Shown: piece after piece, positions 1-12,082 of the stretch
Layout: every line of letters starts with the position of its first letter
Numbering within the stretch: the stretch's first letter is position 1
Assembly: GCA_914767715.1 (NCBI GenBank)
Contig: OU612067.1
Coordinates: 30,104,162 to 30,168,161 of the forward strand
From: Membranipora membranacea
Taxonomy: Eukaryota > Bryozoa > Gymnolaemata > Cheilostomatida > Membraniporidae
Length of the DNA stretch: 64,000 nucleotides
Reading direction: 5' to 3'
The notes under the pieces: generated by a model
Told to the model about the DNA's origin: nothing
Database searches by the model: none
Seen by the model: only the letters and a program-made list of their open reading frames with translations
Made by a program: the position numbers and the translations under genes

Positions 1-295
1 AGCCCTTGGTCAGTCACTGCGATAGTAACCCCTAGAACAAGCAGATGTTATCTAGGAGGAGATTCGGCAGCTTGTCAATGGCAACAAGAAGTTTGCCACA
101 ACAAGGACAAGTATCAAATAAGGAAGAGGTGAATCATTTCAAGGTTTGTATATAAGATTCAAACTCTCATACACAAATAATGGAGACAATACAGATGAAA
201 AAAAGAGCAATGATTTACCAAGTTCTCACACACGAAGCTATCTTCTTTTTTTGTTAGAGGGAGCAACTCAAATTATAAAAATTTTAACAAGATTT

Positions 296-585
296 TGATT
301 GTTATTACTGTCCTACGATGGTTCTTTTGGTTTCCAGTCCTCGGATAGTTGGATCATGATTGCCCAGATTTAAAGTCAAAGTGGACACTACAGATCCACA
401 GGCCTAACGCTCCTTCTGGAGCTGTCTTGAGTACGAATAGGAGTATTGATATAACTGTTGGTTGTCGGTGTATTTGTTGATGCATCAGCAGTAGCTGGCA
501 GGTGGGCTTGAGTTGCTGATGACACCTGCGAGGAGTCGTCGGTTTGTGTACCTATAGTCTGAGCTCCTTAGGTGACATGTGTTGA
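296..585. repeat. Long-range direct repeat, left copy
   Basis: This stretch of about 290 bp matches 63711-64000 with only scattered differences, such as GTTATT/GTAATT near its start and TTCC/TTCA a little further in. The similarity covers both the terminal coding exon on the minus strand and about 90 bp of its 3' flank. It is therefore a duplicated gene end rather than a conserved domain. The right copy runs off the window edge, so the full length of the duplication is unknown. Confidence 0.9.
388..558 (-). CDS. Terminal exon of unrecognised Ser/Thr-rich protein gene
   Basis: Read on the minus strand, an acceptor (CTCAG) at 559-563 is followed by an open exon of 57 codons ending in TAG at 388-390. 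The encoded tail is rich in Ser, Thr, Gln and Ala and ends in a short basic stretch (SSRRSVRPVDL). I recognise no domain. The same exon occurs at 63804-63974, where the last codon before the stop is Met instead of Leu and the frame stays open further upstream. Two near copies with the frame kept support real coding sequence. The minus-strand exons at 8106-8901 and 59020-63399 are all phase 0 and could be upstream parts of the same gene, but no transcript evidence is visible here. Frame is sure; gene assignment is inference. Confidence 0.6.
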   Translation of the reverse strand, partial: TIGTQTDDSSQVSSATQAHLPATADASTNTPTTNSYINTPIRTQDSSRRSVRPVDL

Positions 586-2107
586 GTTTGAGCAGGTAAT
601 TGAACAAGTACACAGCTCATCATGTGATGTCTGATCTTAAGCCTGCTTCTCGAGGCTAGAGACCATACTCTGCCAGAACTCTCCTACTGCATTCTTCCCA
701 CCCTTTCAAATACAATACAAGGGTATTAAAAGTTATGAAGCAACAACAGATCATTGATTGGCATTGAATGCAATGGATGGAACATTGCCTCGCATGATTG
801 TCAGCAAATTGTTGGAGTTTTGTTCTCATCCTGACAGCCAAACTCTGCCGAGAGCTACTCATGTACTTTTTACGAGGAAAAAGCACCAGCTATATAAACT
901 TTATTTATGGTATGGAGCAATTTGTGTGCCTATCTGTTTCAGATAAAACGGAGGCTTTGGGTTGGCTCTAAAGAGGGGCCAAAAGGTGCCCTAAAGTTCC
1001 CTGCATCCTAGCTCTGTGAAATTATAAATGACTTTGTAGAATGCTGCGTCATAGAGTGAACAAGACGCCAATCAGCCATTGAAGTGACTGTTTGATCTTA
1101 ATTGGCAAGCAGAGAACAGCTGCACTTTGGAATTTCAATTTTCATGCTTCTAGCACCATCACAGTTATAAAATTAAACATTATATAGAGTTGAGAGGACA
1201 GGCGAGTGGCAATTTTGACTCATTGACAAGCTAGTGCCCCTTCATCCATGCCATATAAGTAGCTTAAAAGAGCATGCTATGTGAAAAGAAAATTACAACT
1301 AATGTTTTTGGTTTGCAGCCAGATTTTAGAAGGTGGCTTTCGTCTAGGGTGGATAAAACCAATGGATTATAATCGCTAGTATATTTTGTTGAGGTAAACC
1401 CATACAACGACATGCTCACTTTTATCTATCAGCAATCAGACCTAGTTTGGGTGGGGAGGGGGGAAGAGCCTCTTTATTTACTCATCCTAAGTAAGTACTA
1501 GTTTTACCAACAGGATGACATGCAAAATGAAGAATGAATCATAATAAATCACTTAATTCAGTCAGTCAATCCGAGGAGTTGATCAAACCATGGAATTGGT
1601 TTTATCCGAAAGACTTTAAGAGGTCACAACGGATAAACCAAGACTAAACAGATTTACCCAGACTGTACCCATCTCCCCACCCATCCCAGACAGCCTGTCC
1701 AAGCTCAATCAGCCAACTACAGCTTGTAATTATGCCTATTTTACCGTAGTAGAATGGAATGTTATCGTTTATATGGACCAGAACCATAATGTTTTGAAAC
1801 GTCTTCGGTGGTAATATTGGTAAAATAGTGCACTCCTTATTAAACAAAATCAATGACACTGTGAGGTCCTTACTAATTGCGGCATAGCCTACAAACGCTA
1901 AAAATCATTCTTTTCAATCATGGTCATTTTCTGTTACTTCAAGGTAGAAGGTATGAACTTGTATCTAGGTGCATGTCTTGGTGATTGTTTCTTTGCACTA
2001 GAATGATTAACTCGCACCATATAGTTATTTTCCTGTGAAAAGAATCTGTTGATATTTTTAGGGAAAGAAGCTATATCCTTGTCTTTGGGGACAGTGCCAT
2101 CTCTTGT
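586..2107. other. No gene recognised
   Basis: I see no exon with convincing splice sites, no repeat family and no RNA gene here. Short open frames exist on both strands (for example 656-886 minus and 1644-1859 minus), but none resembles a known family. The stretch may be intron of the minus-strand gene that ends at 388. Confidence 0.5.
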
Positions 2108-2700
2108 TCAGATCACATCAGCATTTGCCACCAAAAAAATAGTCTTCTTGTGGGCTCTGTTGTATGCTATCTGGTGATCTGCTACTGGGTTTAAGTAAAT
2201 AGTCATAATCCACGGATTAATTCCATGACCGCTGTCACCTACAACAAGATGATACAGTCTCACACTCTGCAAACAAAAGGTGAACACATTTTGCTGTAAT
2301 ATGATGGCATTCCAAGCATTATATTTGAAAATATCTTAGGGATGTTGTAATGAGAGTATTTATTCAAAGTTTATAATTGCAGTATACTGGCTACACGAGC
2401 ATCATTTTTGTTCGCCACCCGCAATCAACTATTGTCATACTATGCTTACCCAAGAGAATACCCTGAAGCCGCGATTCTCCATGTCCATGTATAGTTTAAT
2501 CTGACTAAACACAAAGTTATCGTGATGTGCCCCGGGGTATTTGGCTAGCACATCCTGTCAGAGTTATATACTGCCATGATTTTTAATGTTGCATCCCTAA
2601 AATGAAGGGGATTATGCCTTTATATTTGCAGTCAATCATATTAATTGGATGATGGTCCATGGGATATCTACCTATGGTATACTCTTTACTAGATAACTAA
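2108..2700 (-). pseudogene. PIF/Harbinger transposase relic (DDE_Tnp_4 type)
   Basis: Minus-strand frames show two blocks typical of Harbinger/HARBI1 transposases. The upstream block (about 2565-2450) contains AKYPGAHHDNFVF, matching the family's WPG-S-HD-VF region with a catalytic Asp. The downstream block (2266-2108) contains VVGDSGHGINPWIMT and then YNRAHKKT, matching the GDSGY-PWLMTP and YN-AH-RTR motifs with the second catalytic Asp. Between them is a 183-bp intron (2267-2449) with GTAAGC donor and TTTGCAG acceptor that joins the blocks in phase 0. A further upstream piece around 2690-2590 resembles the NRKGYHS region but is frame-shifted or stopped. The frame ends early at 2108-2110, before the third acidic residue. 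Either a dead transposon or a decayed host-type HARBI1 gene. Confidence 0.72.
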
Positions 2701-2889
2701 ATAGATTGTGTGTCTTTTATTATATTTATTTTTTTTTGTGTGCAATATTTGATAAGTTTTTACCCAGAGCACATTACACAAACATTTTATTTCTCAGTGA
2801 ATGAGATGAATACAATGCAGTGGCGTATATTAGCAATCACGGACCACGGATATCGGTGAATCAAAATCCTTTTATAAGTTAAAGCCAAG

Positions 2890-2963
2890 CTGAATAGCTC
2901 AGTGTGTAGAGCGTCTGCACTGTTTATTAGGAATGTTGTGGGTTCGAATCCCAACAATGTCAG
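2890..2963 (+). repeat. tRNA-like sequence (tRNA pseudogene or SINE head)
   Basis: An A box (TAGCTCAGTGTGTAGAG) and a consensus B box (GGTTCGAATCC) have tRNA spacing, and a T run follows, as in Pol III units. The D stem (GCTC/GAGC) and most of the T stem pair. The acceptor stem pairs for only four positions and the anticodon stem does not pair well, so I assign no anticodon. Either a decayed tRNA gene or the 5' part of a tRNA-derived SINE. Confidence 0.6.
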
Positions 2964-3220
2964 ATTTTTTTTCAAATGGGTGCTTTATAACTGAAGCATG
3001 TTTAATTTTCCCAAGGGGGGATGTCTTGAAAGTGAGGAATTACGGTACATACAGAGTTTGACTTTTGACCTTGAGCTGGACAGCCAATCAAAAGCCCGGT
3101 GTATTGACACACCCACACCCTCCCCGCCACGTCTACGGCGTGTGGATCGGGCTGCGCCCGATCATTATGCTCATCTCTAAAAGGTCAGTGAGTGAATTTT
3201 TTTAGAATATACGCCCCTGA

Positions 3221-3362
3221 TACAATGACATACATACATACAAACATACATACATACATACATACATACATACATACATACATACATACATACATACATA
3301 CATACATACATACATACATACATACATACATACATACATACATACATACATACATACATACA

Positions 3363-3396
<34 letters not shown>

Positions 3397-3411
3397 CATA
3401 CATACATACAA
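3221..3411. repeat. (ACAT)n tetranucleotide microsatellite
   Basis: About 190 bp of almost uninterrupted ACAT repeat, with single interruptions near each end (ACAA at the left, ATAT at the right). Open frames across it in all phases are an artefact of the repeat. Confidence 0.97.
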
Positions 3412-3465
3412 CCCTGAACATGACCAGCTTTCAAATCCATATCTCATCATTTATGATTTTTGGTG

Positions 3466-4430
3466 GATAGGTTGGTTGGTTGGTTTATTTTGTCACAAAC
3501 ATTAGGTATGCTGCGATATTGAGTGTTTATACTGTTACATGAGTAGGGAATACCAAAAAGAAACATAAACAAAATGAGTAAAGTAAAGTCTGACTTCTAG
3601 TGGATTAAAAAATATCTTGCAATATCAAAATCAAGTGTTTGAGGAATGAGTCTTTACCCCAGGCAGTTCTGTATTTAAGGCTGCGATATCTGCCTGAGGG
3701 GAGTTTCTCAAGAAAATTGTTTAAAAAAATGTTCGTCATCATGTATTATCTGCAGGGCCAGGTTCTTTGTACGTTTTGATATGACTGAATCTTGGTCCCC
3801 AATATCAAGACCTAGTCTGTCGCCTTGCTTAAAAAACTTTCTCAGAGCTTTCTTGTCTCGTGAATAAATACTAGTGAACAAAATAGGTAGGCAGTAGGTT
3901 AGAATGGATACAATCAAACTTTTAAATAACATGCAGGCTAAAGGCTTTGTACTCTGATAATTAAAGGTTCTGATGACAAACATTCTCTGATTTGCTTTGG
4001 ATACAACATTATTGACATGATCTTCGAAACGTAATTTGTTATCAAAGAGAACTCCCAAATATTTAACATTGTCACAAAAATCTATTATTACACCATTTAA
4101 TTCCAGAGTAGGACTGTCAGGTTTATCTCTCTTAGTGGAGAAAAGCATCTCTTGGGTTTTAGAAGGATTAAGTAATAAGTCGAGTTCTTTGCATAGACCA
4201 GAGATTCTATTGATCTCATTAAAATAATTAGACAAGTCATTATTATCAGAGATGCAACCAACAATACAAGTGTCAGGGTTTGACAGTTGTTTCTGGTACA
4301 GTTTTTCACGCTGAACGTAATAGTTATAATGTTGCACGACAAGCCGCTCGATGTCAAAAATACTTTAGTAAAGGAAAAGTGGTAAAGCAATGATGAAATG
4401 GTTTTGAATATCAAGAAACTGATAGAGTAT
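3466..4430 (-). mobile_element. 5'-truncated LINE, RT C-terminal part and tail
   Basis: A minus-strand frame (4337-3708) encodes the thumb and connection part of a non-LTR reverse transcriptase: a stretch with LNPSKTQEM, then VKYLGVLFDNKLRFEDHV, then a region rich in YCLPILF-type residues. These are usual downstream of the YxDD palm motif in CR1/Jockey/Rex-like LINEs. The fingers, palm and endonuclease are absent, so it is 5'-truncated as most LINE copies are. The 3' end on the minus strand runs into a short (AACC)n tail at about 3466-3487, a typical LINE 3' microsatellite tail. Confidence 0.75.
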
Positions 4431-5339
4431 GTTAGAATAAGTGGAAATAGAAGTTTACATGGGTACGGTAACAGCCAAAAACAATTCCATTGCCCAATTG
4501 TTTCACCTGTATATAACTATCATTTTGAGTTTTGCTGCCAGTGCATCGTAAGTCAAGTTCTAGTATGAGAACCATGTAATAGGAGAACACCCTTATAAGA
4601 CAAGAGTTACATTAGGTGATACCTTCTTCCTGAACACCACTCCAAGAAAGCCTCTCAGCTTTGCGGGGCACCCTGAGTGGCAATCAGAGAACTTTGTAAC
4701 AAAACACCAGGAATGGGAGAAACAGGGCCGTATATTCCATGTTATAAGTTTTGGTTTTGTTTACTAAGTGCTAATAAGGTAATATTTTTCGCCACAATCT
4801 TGTAAAACATGGTTTTCCCCACTATTTCATGGCAACAGGTGTTTTTTCCAAGTTTCACAATGTTGGTACCAGCGAACGAACCATTGTGGTATGCATCCAT
4901 CCATCATATCTATCCCACTTTGCACCAAATCACCTCAACACAAATCTCTCTCTATCTTTGTTGAGTGAGACTAATCAAGATTTAAATTATTCCTTTTTTC
5001 TTCTACTCAAGGAGTACCATGCAAAGATTTTATTATTTAAATATCAGTGATATCTTGTAGTGAACTTTGATATTTGTAAAACTATTGGTTCAATCATGAA
5101 ATGTGTCACATTGCATTGTGGGAGCATTGGTGTTATCTTCACTTGTTGTCATCATAGGTTTTCAAGCCTTCTGTTTTGTATAACACGCTGTGCCTCTACA
5201 AATCAATAATTATCATCATGCTATCATTGTACTATGCAGGTTACTTTTAATTTGCATATTATGATCCTTCATAGTTTTTACTAATTAAAAGAGGCAACTC
5301 CGGGTTGCTTCAATTTATTATTAGGTAATATCTTTGTAA
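4431..5339. other. No gene recognised
   Basis: A+T-rich sequence with no splice-bounded exon, repeat or RNA gene that I can support. A 73-codon open frame at 4829-5050 has no recognisable features. Confidence 0.5.
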
Positions 5340-6832
5340 TTCTATTTTATTTTATATATATATACTTTATTATTGCCGATCAACGTCAATGACAATTAAA
5401 GACCATGCATAAATAAATAAATGTAAACAAAGCAGTCAGGCGTTTTTATGAAAAATATTATTGTCTATAAATGCTGTCCTATGTATAGAAGGGTGATCTC
5501 GGGCTTCCAAAAATATTTTGCACGGATGATTCTTTAACCTTTGGAATATATTGTAAACAAAGAATAAGTAGATGTATTTTTAGCTCTTTGAGCTTTAGTA
5601 AAGAAAGTCTCTCTTCATACTCTTCCTCATATGGAATCATAATTCTGGTGCAGAGCTTTTGAAATCTCTCCATATCCTTATCAATTTGGGAGGTGTGTGA
5701 GAACCAGCACGGGGCTGCATATGATAAAACCGATAAAATTCTAACTTTGTAAATTAATATCAGTGAATGAGATCTCACACCAGCTTTTCTTAGCTTTATA
5801 AGACCATAAAGAGAATGTTTTGTTTTGTCAATGATATGGTCTACATGGGAGTGAAACTTCAGGTGCTCATCAAATATCACACCAAGGAGCCTCACATTTG
5901 GGGTGTAGAGTATTTCAGAGTGATTGATGTCATAGGTGTCAATGGTGAGTCTTTTTTGCAAAGTGAAGTTTACGGAGAGAGTTTTGTTCACATTCAACAG
6001 CAGAAAGTTATCAGTGCAGTACTGAGAAGTGTAATCGAGTGCTCTTTGAAGGTGGTTGTCACTGATGCTCACAGTTGACCGATGAGCAGCAGAGTCAGTC
6101 ATGAGATCGTTAGATTCTGATAGCGGATGGTATAAAGTTGTGTCATCGGTATACTTAAGATGCGGTGTTGGTGGTGACAAGTCATCGATAAATGCATTCC
6201 AGAGTAGAGGACCTAGTACTGTCCCTTGAGGGACACCTATATTAATTGGACTGAAGATTGATTACTTGATGCGAAACCCGACACATTGTTCTCTATTAGA
6301 GAGAAAGTCCTGAACAATAACTACAAGATATCCATCCTATTTTCAGTTTAAAAAGTTTCTTGACAGCGAGATCTAGAAGCATTTTGTCAAATGCTTTAGA
6401 AAAGTCTTGCATTATTGCCTGCACACAGCGATTGTCATTGCAATCAAGCAAGCTAGCCACAATAGATGAAAAGTTCACCAAAGCATCTGTGGTACCAATA
6501 TTCCTTGTGTAAGCATATTGGTACTTGAGAGTGGGAAGTTTCTCTGTAATGCGCCAGGAGAGTATTCTCTCAGCAACCTTGCTTAAATGATGTAAAATAC
6601 TTATTGGGCGGTAATCTTTATATGTCAATGGATCAGGTACTTTGTTGATAAGTACGACCTCTGCTAGCTTCCATCGCATTGGAAATTTTCTACACTGAAA
6701 GGTTTTGTTAATGATGTGTGCTATAGACTCAGAGAGGATATGCAAGTTATTTTTTGATATCCATGAAGGGTAATCCTCTGATATGGTTGCCTTACTGGCA
6801 TCTATATTTTCTAGGTGGGAGTTTACCATGTA
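5340..6832 (-). pseudogene. LINE reverse transcriptase pseudogene with 3' tail
   Basis: Read on the minus strand, the 6829-6296 frame carries RT fingers and palm (YKDYRPISILHHLSKVAERI and QDFSKAFDKM). A stretch with NREQCV and then VPQGTVLGPLLWNAFIDD follows at about 6290-6181, and the 6180-5479 frame carries the YTDD catalytic box and the thumb region. The pieces lie in different frames and a TAA interrupts the part before VPQGT, so the enzyme is dead. Past the stop, the 3' end shows AATAAA-like and (TATA)n tail sequence at about 5350-5420. The endonuclease domain is absent. Same strand as the LINE at 3466-4430 but a different family by sequence. Confidence 0.85.
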
Positions 6833-8105
6833 ACCGTTATAACGAATATGACATTACATCGTTTTAGTATTGTTTATACTTAGATGTGTACCCTCATCTG
6901 CAAATTATCAGCTGTAGAATAACACATTTAATGGATAATGATCAGATACAATAATCATGAAATCTTTTGAAGCTCACGTCAGTATCATGTAAACATGCCC
7001 TACCGATGTCACCATTCACTTTTTTTTTGCTTTGGAATGCCAGACCAATGCATTGTTGTAATTGTTAACATACCCTACCCTGCTTTTAGACAGATGGGAT
7101 GGTTTGTTATTGTTTTATAATACAGGGCAGCATTTCGAACTACCTTGGTGAATCTATGAAATCTGGAGTGTCTGCCGAGAACTTGATGAATATAGCCTGA
7201 ATTAGGAGTCATCATTCAATTTGCTGGGACCACACAAATTTTTAGAGCTACACTAAATGGACTGTATTTTTGAAACGAACAGCGTAACATTGAGAAAACT
7301 AACAAAAAGTTGAGATCACTACACAACTGGCACCACTGTTGAGAAAAATACTAGATTGATAAAATTCAGAGGCTGCATCATGAATAAAATCATCAAATAT
7401 AATGTTTAGACTGCAGATATATCAATAATGATAATACCATTAAATATAATATAATCACAGTAAACCCGTGATGATAAAAAAATATACTACTAACAATGTT
7501 ACATGCGATCTCGTGAAATACAGGGACAAAAATCAAATTCGCAAAAGATAATATTTCACAAGATAAATAACTACAGCTTAGGGCTGCTGTACTAGGTTCC
7601 ATACATATCCCCGTGATCCCCGAATGATCAAAACTGTTCAAGCAGCTTTCCTAGTACGCATCACAGTCTTATATGAATGTAAGAGGATTGTAAGGTGTAT
7701 GTTGAGTTGTGGGCTTATTGATTTTATTTCGGTTGATGGAGGTAAAATTATTGTATGGTGACCAAACCACAGGTGGGAACAACCCATCTTCAGGCTAAAA
7801 TAACAAATAATTTACCTTACGAATGAGAAAACAAGGGAGGCTGATTAAACCTTCACTAGTGAAGCATTGATGTAATTTATAGCGTGATGATATCCCAGGA
7901 TTAATAGTCGATATTATGGTTAGAATGTAAAGAATTGCGGATATCCGGAATCATTGGGTCATCGTTACAGTGTGGAAAAAGTTACAATATGGCCGCCTAA
8001 TTTTTATTTAGAGAAGAGTTGTCTCCTCATTGATGTTAAGAACACAACTCCAAGACAAAAGAATGCTTTTCATTTGTCTTTAACTCCTTGATCAAACAGA
8101 CTCAC
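6833..8105. other. No firm gene; possible small exon
   Basis: Mostly A+T-rich non-coding sequence. One possible minus-strand exon at about 7145-7198 has a CTAATTCAG acceptor and about 17 codons before a TAG that could also be read as a GTAGTT donor. It is too short to call. Nothing else is supported. Confidence 0.4.
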
Positions 8106-8901
8106 CATGTTACTGAGTGGAAGCGTTGATACACCTGAGTCCAGTTGCCCGCTGTTCCTAAGATTAACCCTCTCAAATTCGCTTGCCTGTAATTAAATCA
8201 ATAAAACTGTGAGCATGCAAAGCATCTGTGGCTATAGAAAATATTAATAGCTTGCGACCTCTCATTGTTGATGAGTTTTGATTTACGATCTACCAAGCTG
8301 CTCATAAACTTCAACACTCACGACAATCAGTGACTATTCAAAAATACAAAGAAATCTTTTTTCAAAATTTGATGGCCAATACCACAATTCATCTAGAAGA
8401 ATAGTTGGCATGGGAAAGAGAGAGCAGCAACAAACATAACAAACTTTAACATGACCACAGCTTACCGGCTGTTCCTGTTTCTGTTTTGTGCAATCATCAG
8501 AGCTGTATTTACCTATATCTGAATTCTCATAGTCAGAATAGTTCTACAAATTCAAGGTATGGTTTTATTACCACTACAAATGTATTGGATTGAACATCAT
8601 TGCATGGAAACACCGATGGGGATTAGAATGTGGTTTGCCCTGGCAACTCTAAACAATCACTATTGACTAATCACAGCTGACCTGTTAAGGCTGCAACAAT
8701 TCACAACAGAATTGAATATTTTCTCATGATTCATTTAACTAGAGTACTTACTACGGCTGTCCAGTGAAGTGGCAATGAAAATTTCCTTTTCTTAGCCGGT
8801 TTGAAGGCCACAATTGGAGCCACAGGGCTTGAAATACTGGATTCTGTAGATGCCTTTCCATCTACATGTCCCAGGCGGCAAAGCTGAGCTCTTGGTGTGA
8901 A
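8106..8901 (-). CDS. Three phase-0 exons of unrecognised gene
   Basis: On the minus strand three exons have good splice sites and lengths divisible by three: 8752-8901 (50 codons, acceptor CTTAACAG, donor GTAAGT), 8466-8543 (26 codons, donor GTAAGC) and 8106-8186 (27 codons, donor GTGAGT). All are phase 0 at both ends. The first encodes a basic, nuclear-localisation-like KPAKKRKF in a Ser/Pro-rich context. The second is acidic and Tyr/Ser-rich. The third is polar. No domain is recognised. The exon style matches the minus-strand exons at 59.0-63.4 kb, so these may be later exons of the same gene, with the peptide array in the intron between. The last exon may be 388-558. Confidence 0.6.
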
Positions 8902-8964
8902 CTGTTAAGAAAAGTATGATTTTGATAATTCCTTCAAAAACTTAAAACGTTTTTATGCCCTACA

Positions 8965-10568
8965 AATTATATAGATGTATATGAATGACTATTCAATAAC
9001 GCAGGCTATATGACGCAAGCTCTTCTGTTTCTGTTTAACTATAAATAATAGCATGTTTCGGTGAGGTTAAAGAATTGCGCTCTCCATGTATGAATCACAT
9101 CAAGTGCTTTTAAATTGACGGATGCCATTTTGTAACCGCTGTGACAGTAATCATCTGACACTGATCACCAAGAAACTTTGACTGTCAATCAAAATATTAA
9201 TAGTATTCCTTAATCATTTCCAGCTGCAGAAATGATTGCACACTGGAAATTACTATTTCGAGTTCATTATGAAAATAGCAAGCTCATTCTGATTTTCATT
9301 GTTTGTGTTGCAAAACAAAAATCGAAAATCTAAACCAAACTTCTATTTTTTAGTTTTGGTGTTAAAAAGGAAAAAACAACAAAAAGGAAATGTAAGCTCA
9401 AGTGATATTGGTCGAATGACCAAAAGAGCCTCAATTTGTTTGAGGAAGGCATTGTATACAGGCATTAATCCTTGCACCATCTCAGTTATCAAACAAATAC
9501 GGCAGCACACCCACCGACCCACAGTTGAAACCTCCCAAATATTTGACGTCGAGTGGCAGTGACCTCTGGAAGTTCATTTTGGGGCAAAAAGTGCCCTTTT
9601 TTAAATTGAGCCCTCTGCGCCTTGTTTTTGAGGTATTTGATTAGTTTTTGTTTTCACTATATAGAGGAGGCATGGCACTTATTGGAGGAGTGACATTTTA
9701 TATAAACTTCATGATTTTAGGCCTCCTGTCTTCGAGACTCGAAACTGATTTTTGCAATAGTAATAGGACCATTTCTGACCCCTCATTGCATGCAACCCCA
9801 ATAATGCCGGAACCAAAATTTCCAATTTATTATACCATTTCGGTCTTGTACTGTCACTTCCATCAATAATCTTACCAGCTTACAGATCCTGGTTATCACA
9901 ACTGTAACGGATAATAGCCCAATTTTAACAAATTGAAGTCGAAATTTTCCAGCCAAAAATCAGAAATTCAGAAAGATGTCAGTCAAATTTATTGTCAGCA
10001 TGATGAACAGCGAGAGATTGTCTAGGTTTTGTCAGAAGGGATTGTTGATTTTGGCTTTACATCTTGAGATATTTGGATTTTTGTGGCTAAACCAGCTTTA
10101 TTTGGTCCAAAACGTGCACTCCTCTCCAGCCAAAAAGCTGAAAATAGGTTAAAGAACATGGAGTATTTCCAAGGTTTTGTTGGTGGCGTTTGATGATAAA
10201 TTCAATAGTTGAGTAGTTATGAGCATAAACATTTCTCTTTCAATGCTCAAAAATCACCCAAAAAAGTTGATCCATTGTTGTACACAATGTGCCTTGCATG
10301 TAATACCGCATAGATTTTCATCACGGTTATGCATAACGTAATTTACTGCATCATTTTGCCCGTTGCTGCCTATATGTATTCAATGTATTTTAGTTAATGT
10401 ACAATCGATCAAGTTAGAAACATGCAGTTAAAAAAATTTTGTGATATTAAACATTAGTCGGACCGGTGTGCCGCTGCAGGTGTGCACAGTGTGCTTCCAA
10501 TGGGGGTTTGCTGCTGCTTGTGTGCTTCCAATGGGGGTCCACTGCTGCTTGTGTGCTGCCAATTGTGT
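8965..10568 (+). repeat. Array unit 1, left part (before insertion)
   Basis: From AATTATATAGATG onward this matches 27200-28803 and the other units at a few differences per hundred bases. It is the 3' flank of the peptide gene and holds no gene itself. It stops at AATTGTGT (10561-10568), where other units continue GCTGAG. The rest of the unit resumes at 23701, so the array was cut here by the 13.1-kb insertion. Confidence 0.92.
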
Positions 10569-10576
10569 AGTGGCAT

Positions 10577-11130
10577 TGTTATAGTTGGGAATTACAAGTT
10601 ATGGATACTTGGGATAGTCTAACTATGACAGCCATTATTTAACATACTGGCTCATCTTTTATTTACTATTACTTATTATACAGTAACAAGTTGCTTCATT
10701 TCTTAACCAACTAGCAAATTATCCTACTTGCTTTATAGCTTACAAGCAAAGCCTAGATAATACATACTACCAGCTGTGCTGTACTTTGAGTTACATTATT
10801 GTTATTTTAAATGCTAACTATTAATCTAAGGTATAGTTGATGGATGTTTTATTACCATTAATAGACACTGAAAAACTGGCATCCCAACAACAAGCTAGAC
10901 AACCGGCTCTCAAATTGGAAAGCATACATCCTAATTACCAAATATGCTTTCCCCATAAACACTAGCTTAGTATGATCCATCATCAACGTGAACTGTCTTT
11001 CGATACGTGTCTGCTACATCATTGGATGGTTACAATCCAGCCTGTCGCCTACGGTGTTAGCAGCACCCCTTTTTCGTATAGTGTCTAACCCAGATATTGA
11101 GTATTGACAGAATAAGAAGTCTAGCAGTTA
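10577..11130 (+). repeat. 5' LTR
   Basis: It begins TGTTATAGTTGGG and is colinear over 554 bp with 20378-20931. I count about five substitutions by eye and no gaps. Past 11130 the copies diverge (ACCAAAGG here, AGTCAAAGG at the other copy). A TAGTCA a little further on in both could mean the LTR truly ends there, with a 20-bp indel. I cannot identify a primer binding site. Confidence 0.85.
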
Positions 11131-12082
11131 CCAAAGGCTATATACTGCTAGTCATGTGACTTACTCTTCCTGGGACCTATGAAGCAGTAATCACTCTCTT
11201 TTCTGCTGATGACACCGTACTGATCACACGGATCATAGAGGAGAGCTATAGCTATACATACAGACGTCATACACTTCTACAAATATAAACCGGTTAGTTA
11301 TTAACATACAATTGTATAATTGAGCGTGTTCAATAACCCCCACTTTTGAATATAGCAAATTGGTGGAGCTGCAATCGATTTCACTGCCATTTTTAAGACT
11401 AGTTTGAGTTTAGTTTTAATTTCTCACGGCGAGTGATTTTTTCAGACTGTTTAGTCTGCTGTTTGGTACCATATCCCTTGTGAGGGAAATTTATACGTAC
11501 CATACTATAGTTTACTGATCGCGCCTTGTTTTTATGCTTGTCGTCTAATCAGGTCACAATTCACAGGAGTTCATTAATTTGTTCCTGGGTGGAATTAAAG
11601 TGGTTAGGCCACCACTGACAATTAGCGACGCATTAAAAACAGATCAGTTAGTAATTGTAACCACAATAGACTGGTGGTTTACATCGAATCTGTCACAGTT
11701 TTGACAAGATTAGTAGTACAGTGAATAAGACATAGTAGACATACTACGGTAATACACTGGCTATCATTTAGAAATACCAGAATTCTGAGTTGAATCCCGA
11801 GAGGCAATTCATCGTTGTCATCATAAACTAAAAATTGTGATTGACCCACTTAAGGCTCTTGTTGGTAAACACGTGTTATTTGCTACTTATTCTTGTGGTT
11901 TATATACATCCATTTTACCTAACCAAGGTCACCGTTCTAACATCATTAGATAGGAATAGTAGACTAGTATTGCTGATAATATCAAAACAAACTGAACCCT
12001 GTTGCATTTCACTAATTGACACTTGATTTGATCATCGGCTCAGATAACAAGTAGGAGAGATATTAAATAATTCTTTATCAAC
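11131..12082 (+). other. Leader region of the retroelement
   Basis: About 950 bp between the 5' LTR and gag with no supported gene. A 61-codon frame at 11841-12026 has no recognisable features. The gag ATG follows at 12083. Confidence 0.5.

Noticed and set aside
2890-2963. Functional tRNA gene
   Set aside because: Boxes A and B are good but the acceptor and anticodon stems do not pair, so no working tRNA can be supported.
3177-3470. Open frames across 3177-3470 on both strands
   Set aside because: Products of the (ACAT)n microsatellite only.
9299-9562. An 87-codon basic open frame recurring in seven of eight array units
   Set aside because: The DNA of all units is nearly identical, so its recurrence is no independent support. 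It is A-rich, has no recognisable domain, is broken in unit 3 (32544), and lies in the 3' flank of the peptide gene.
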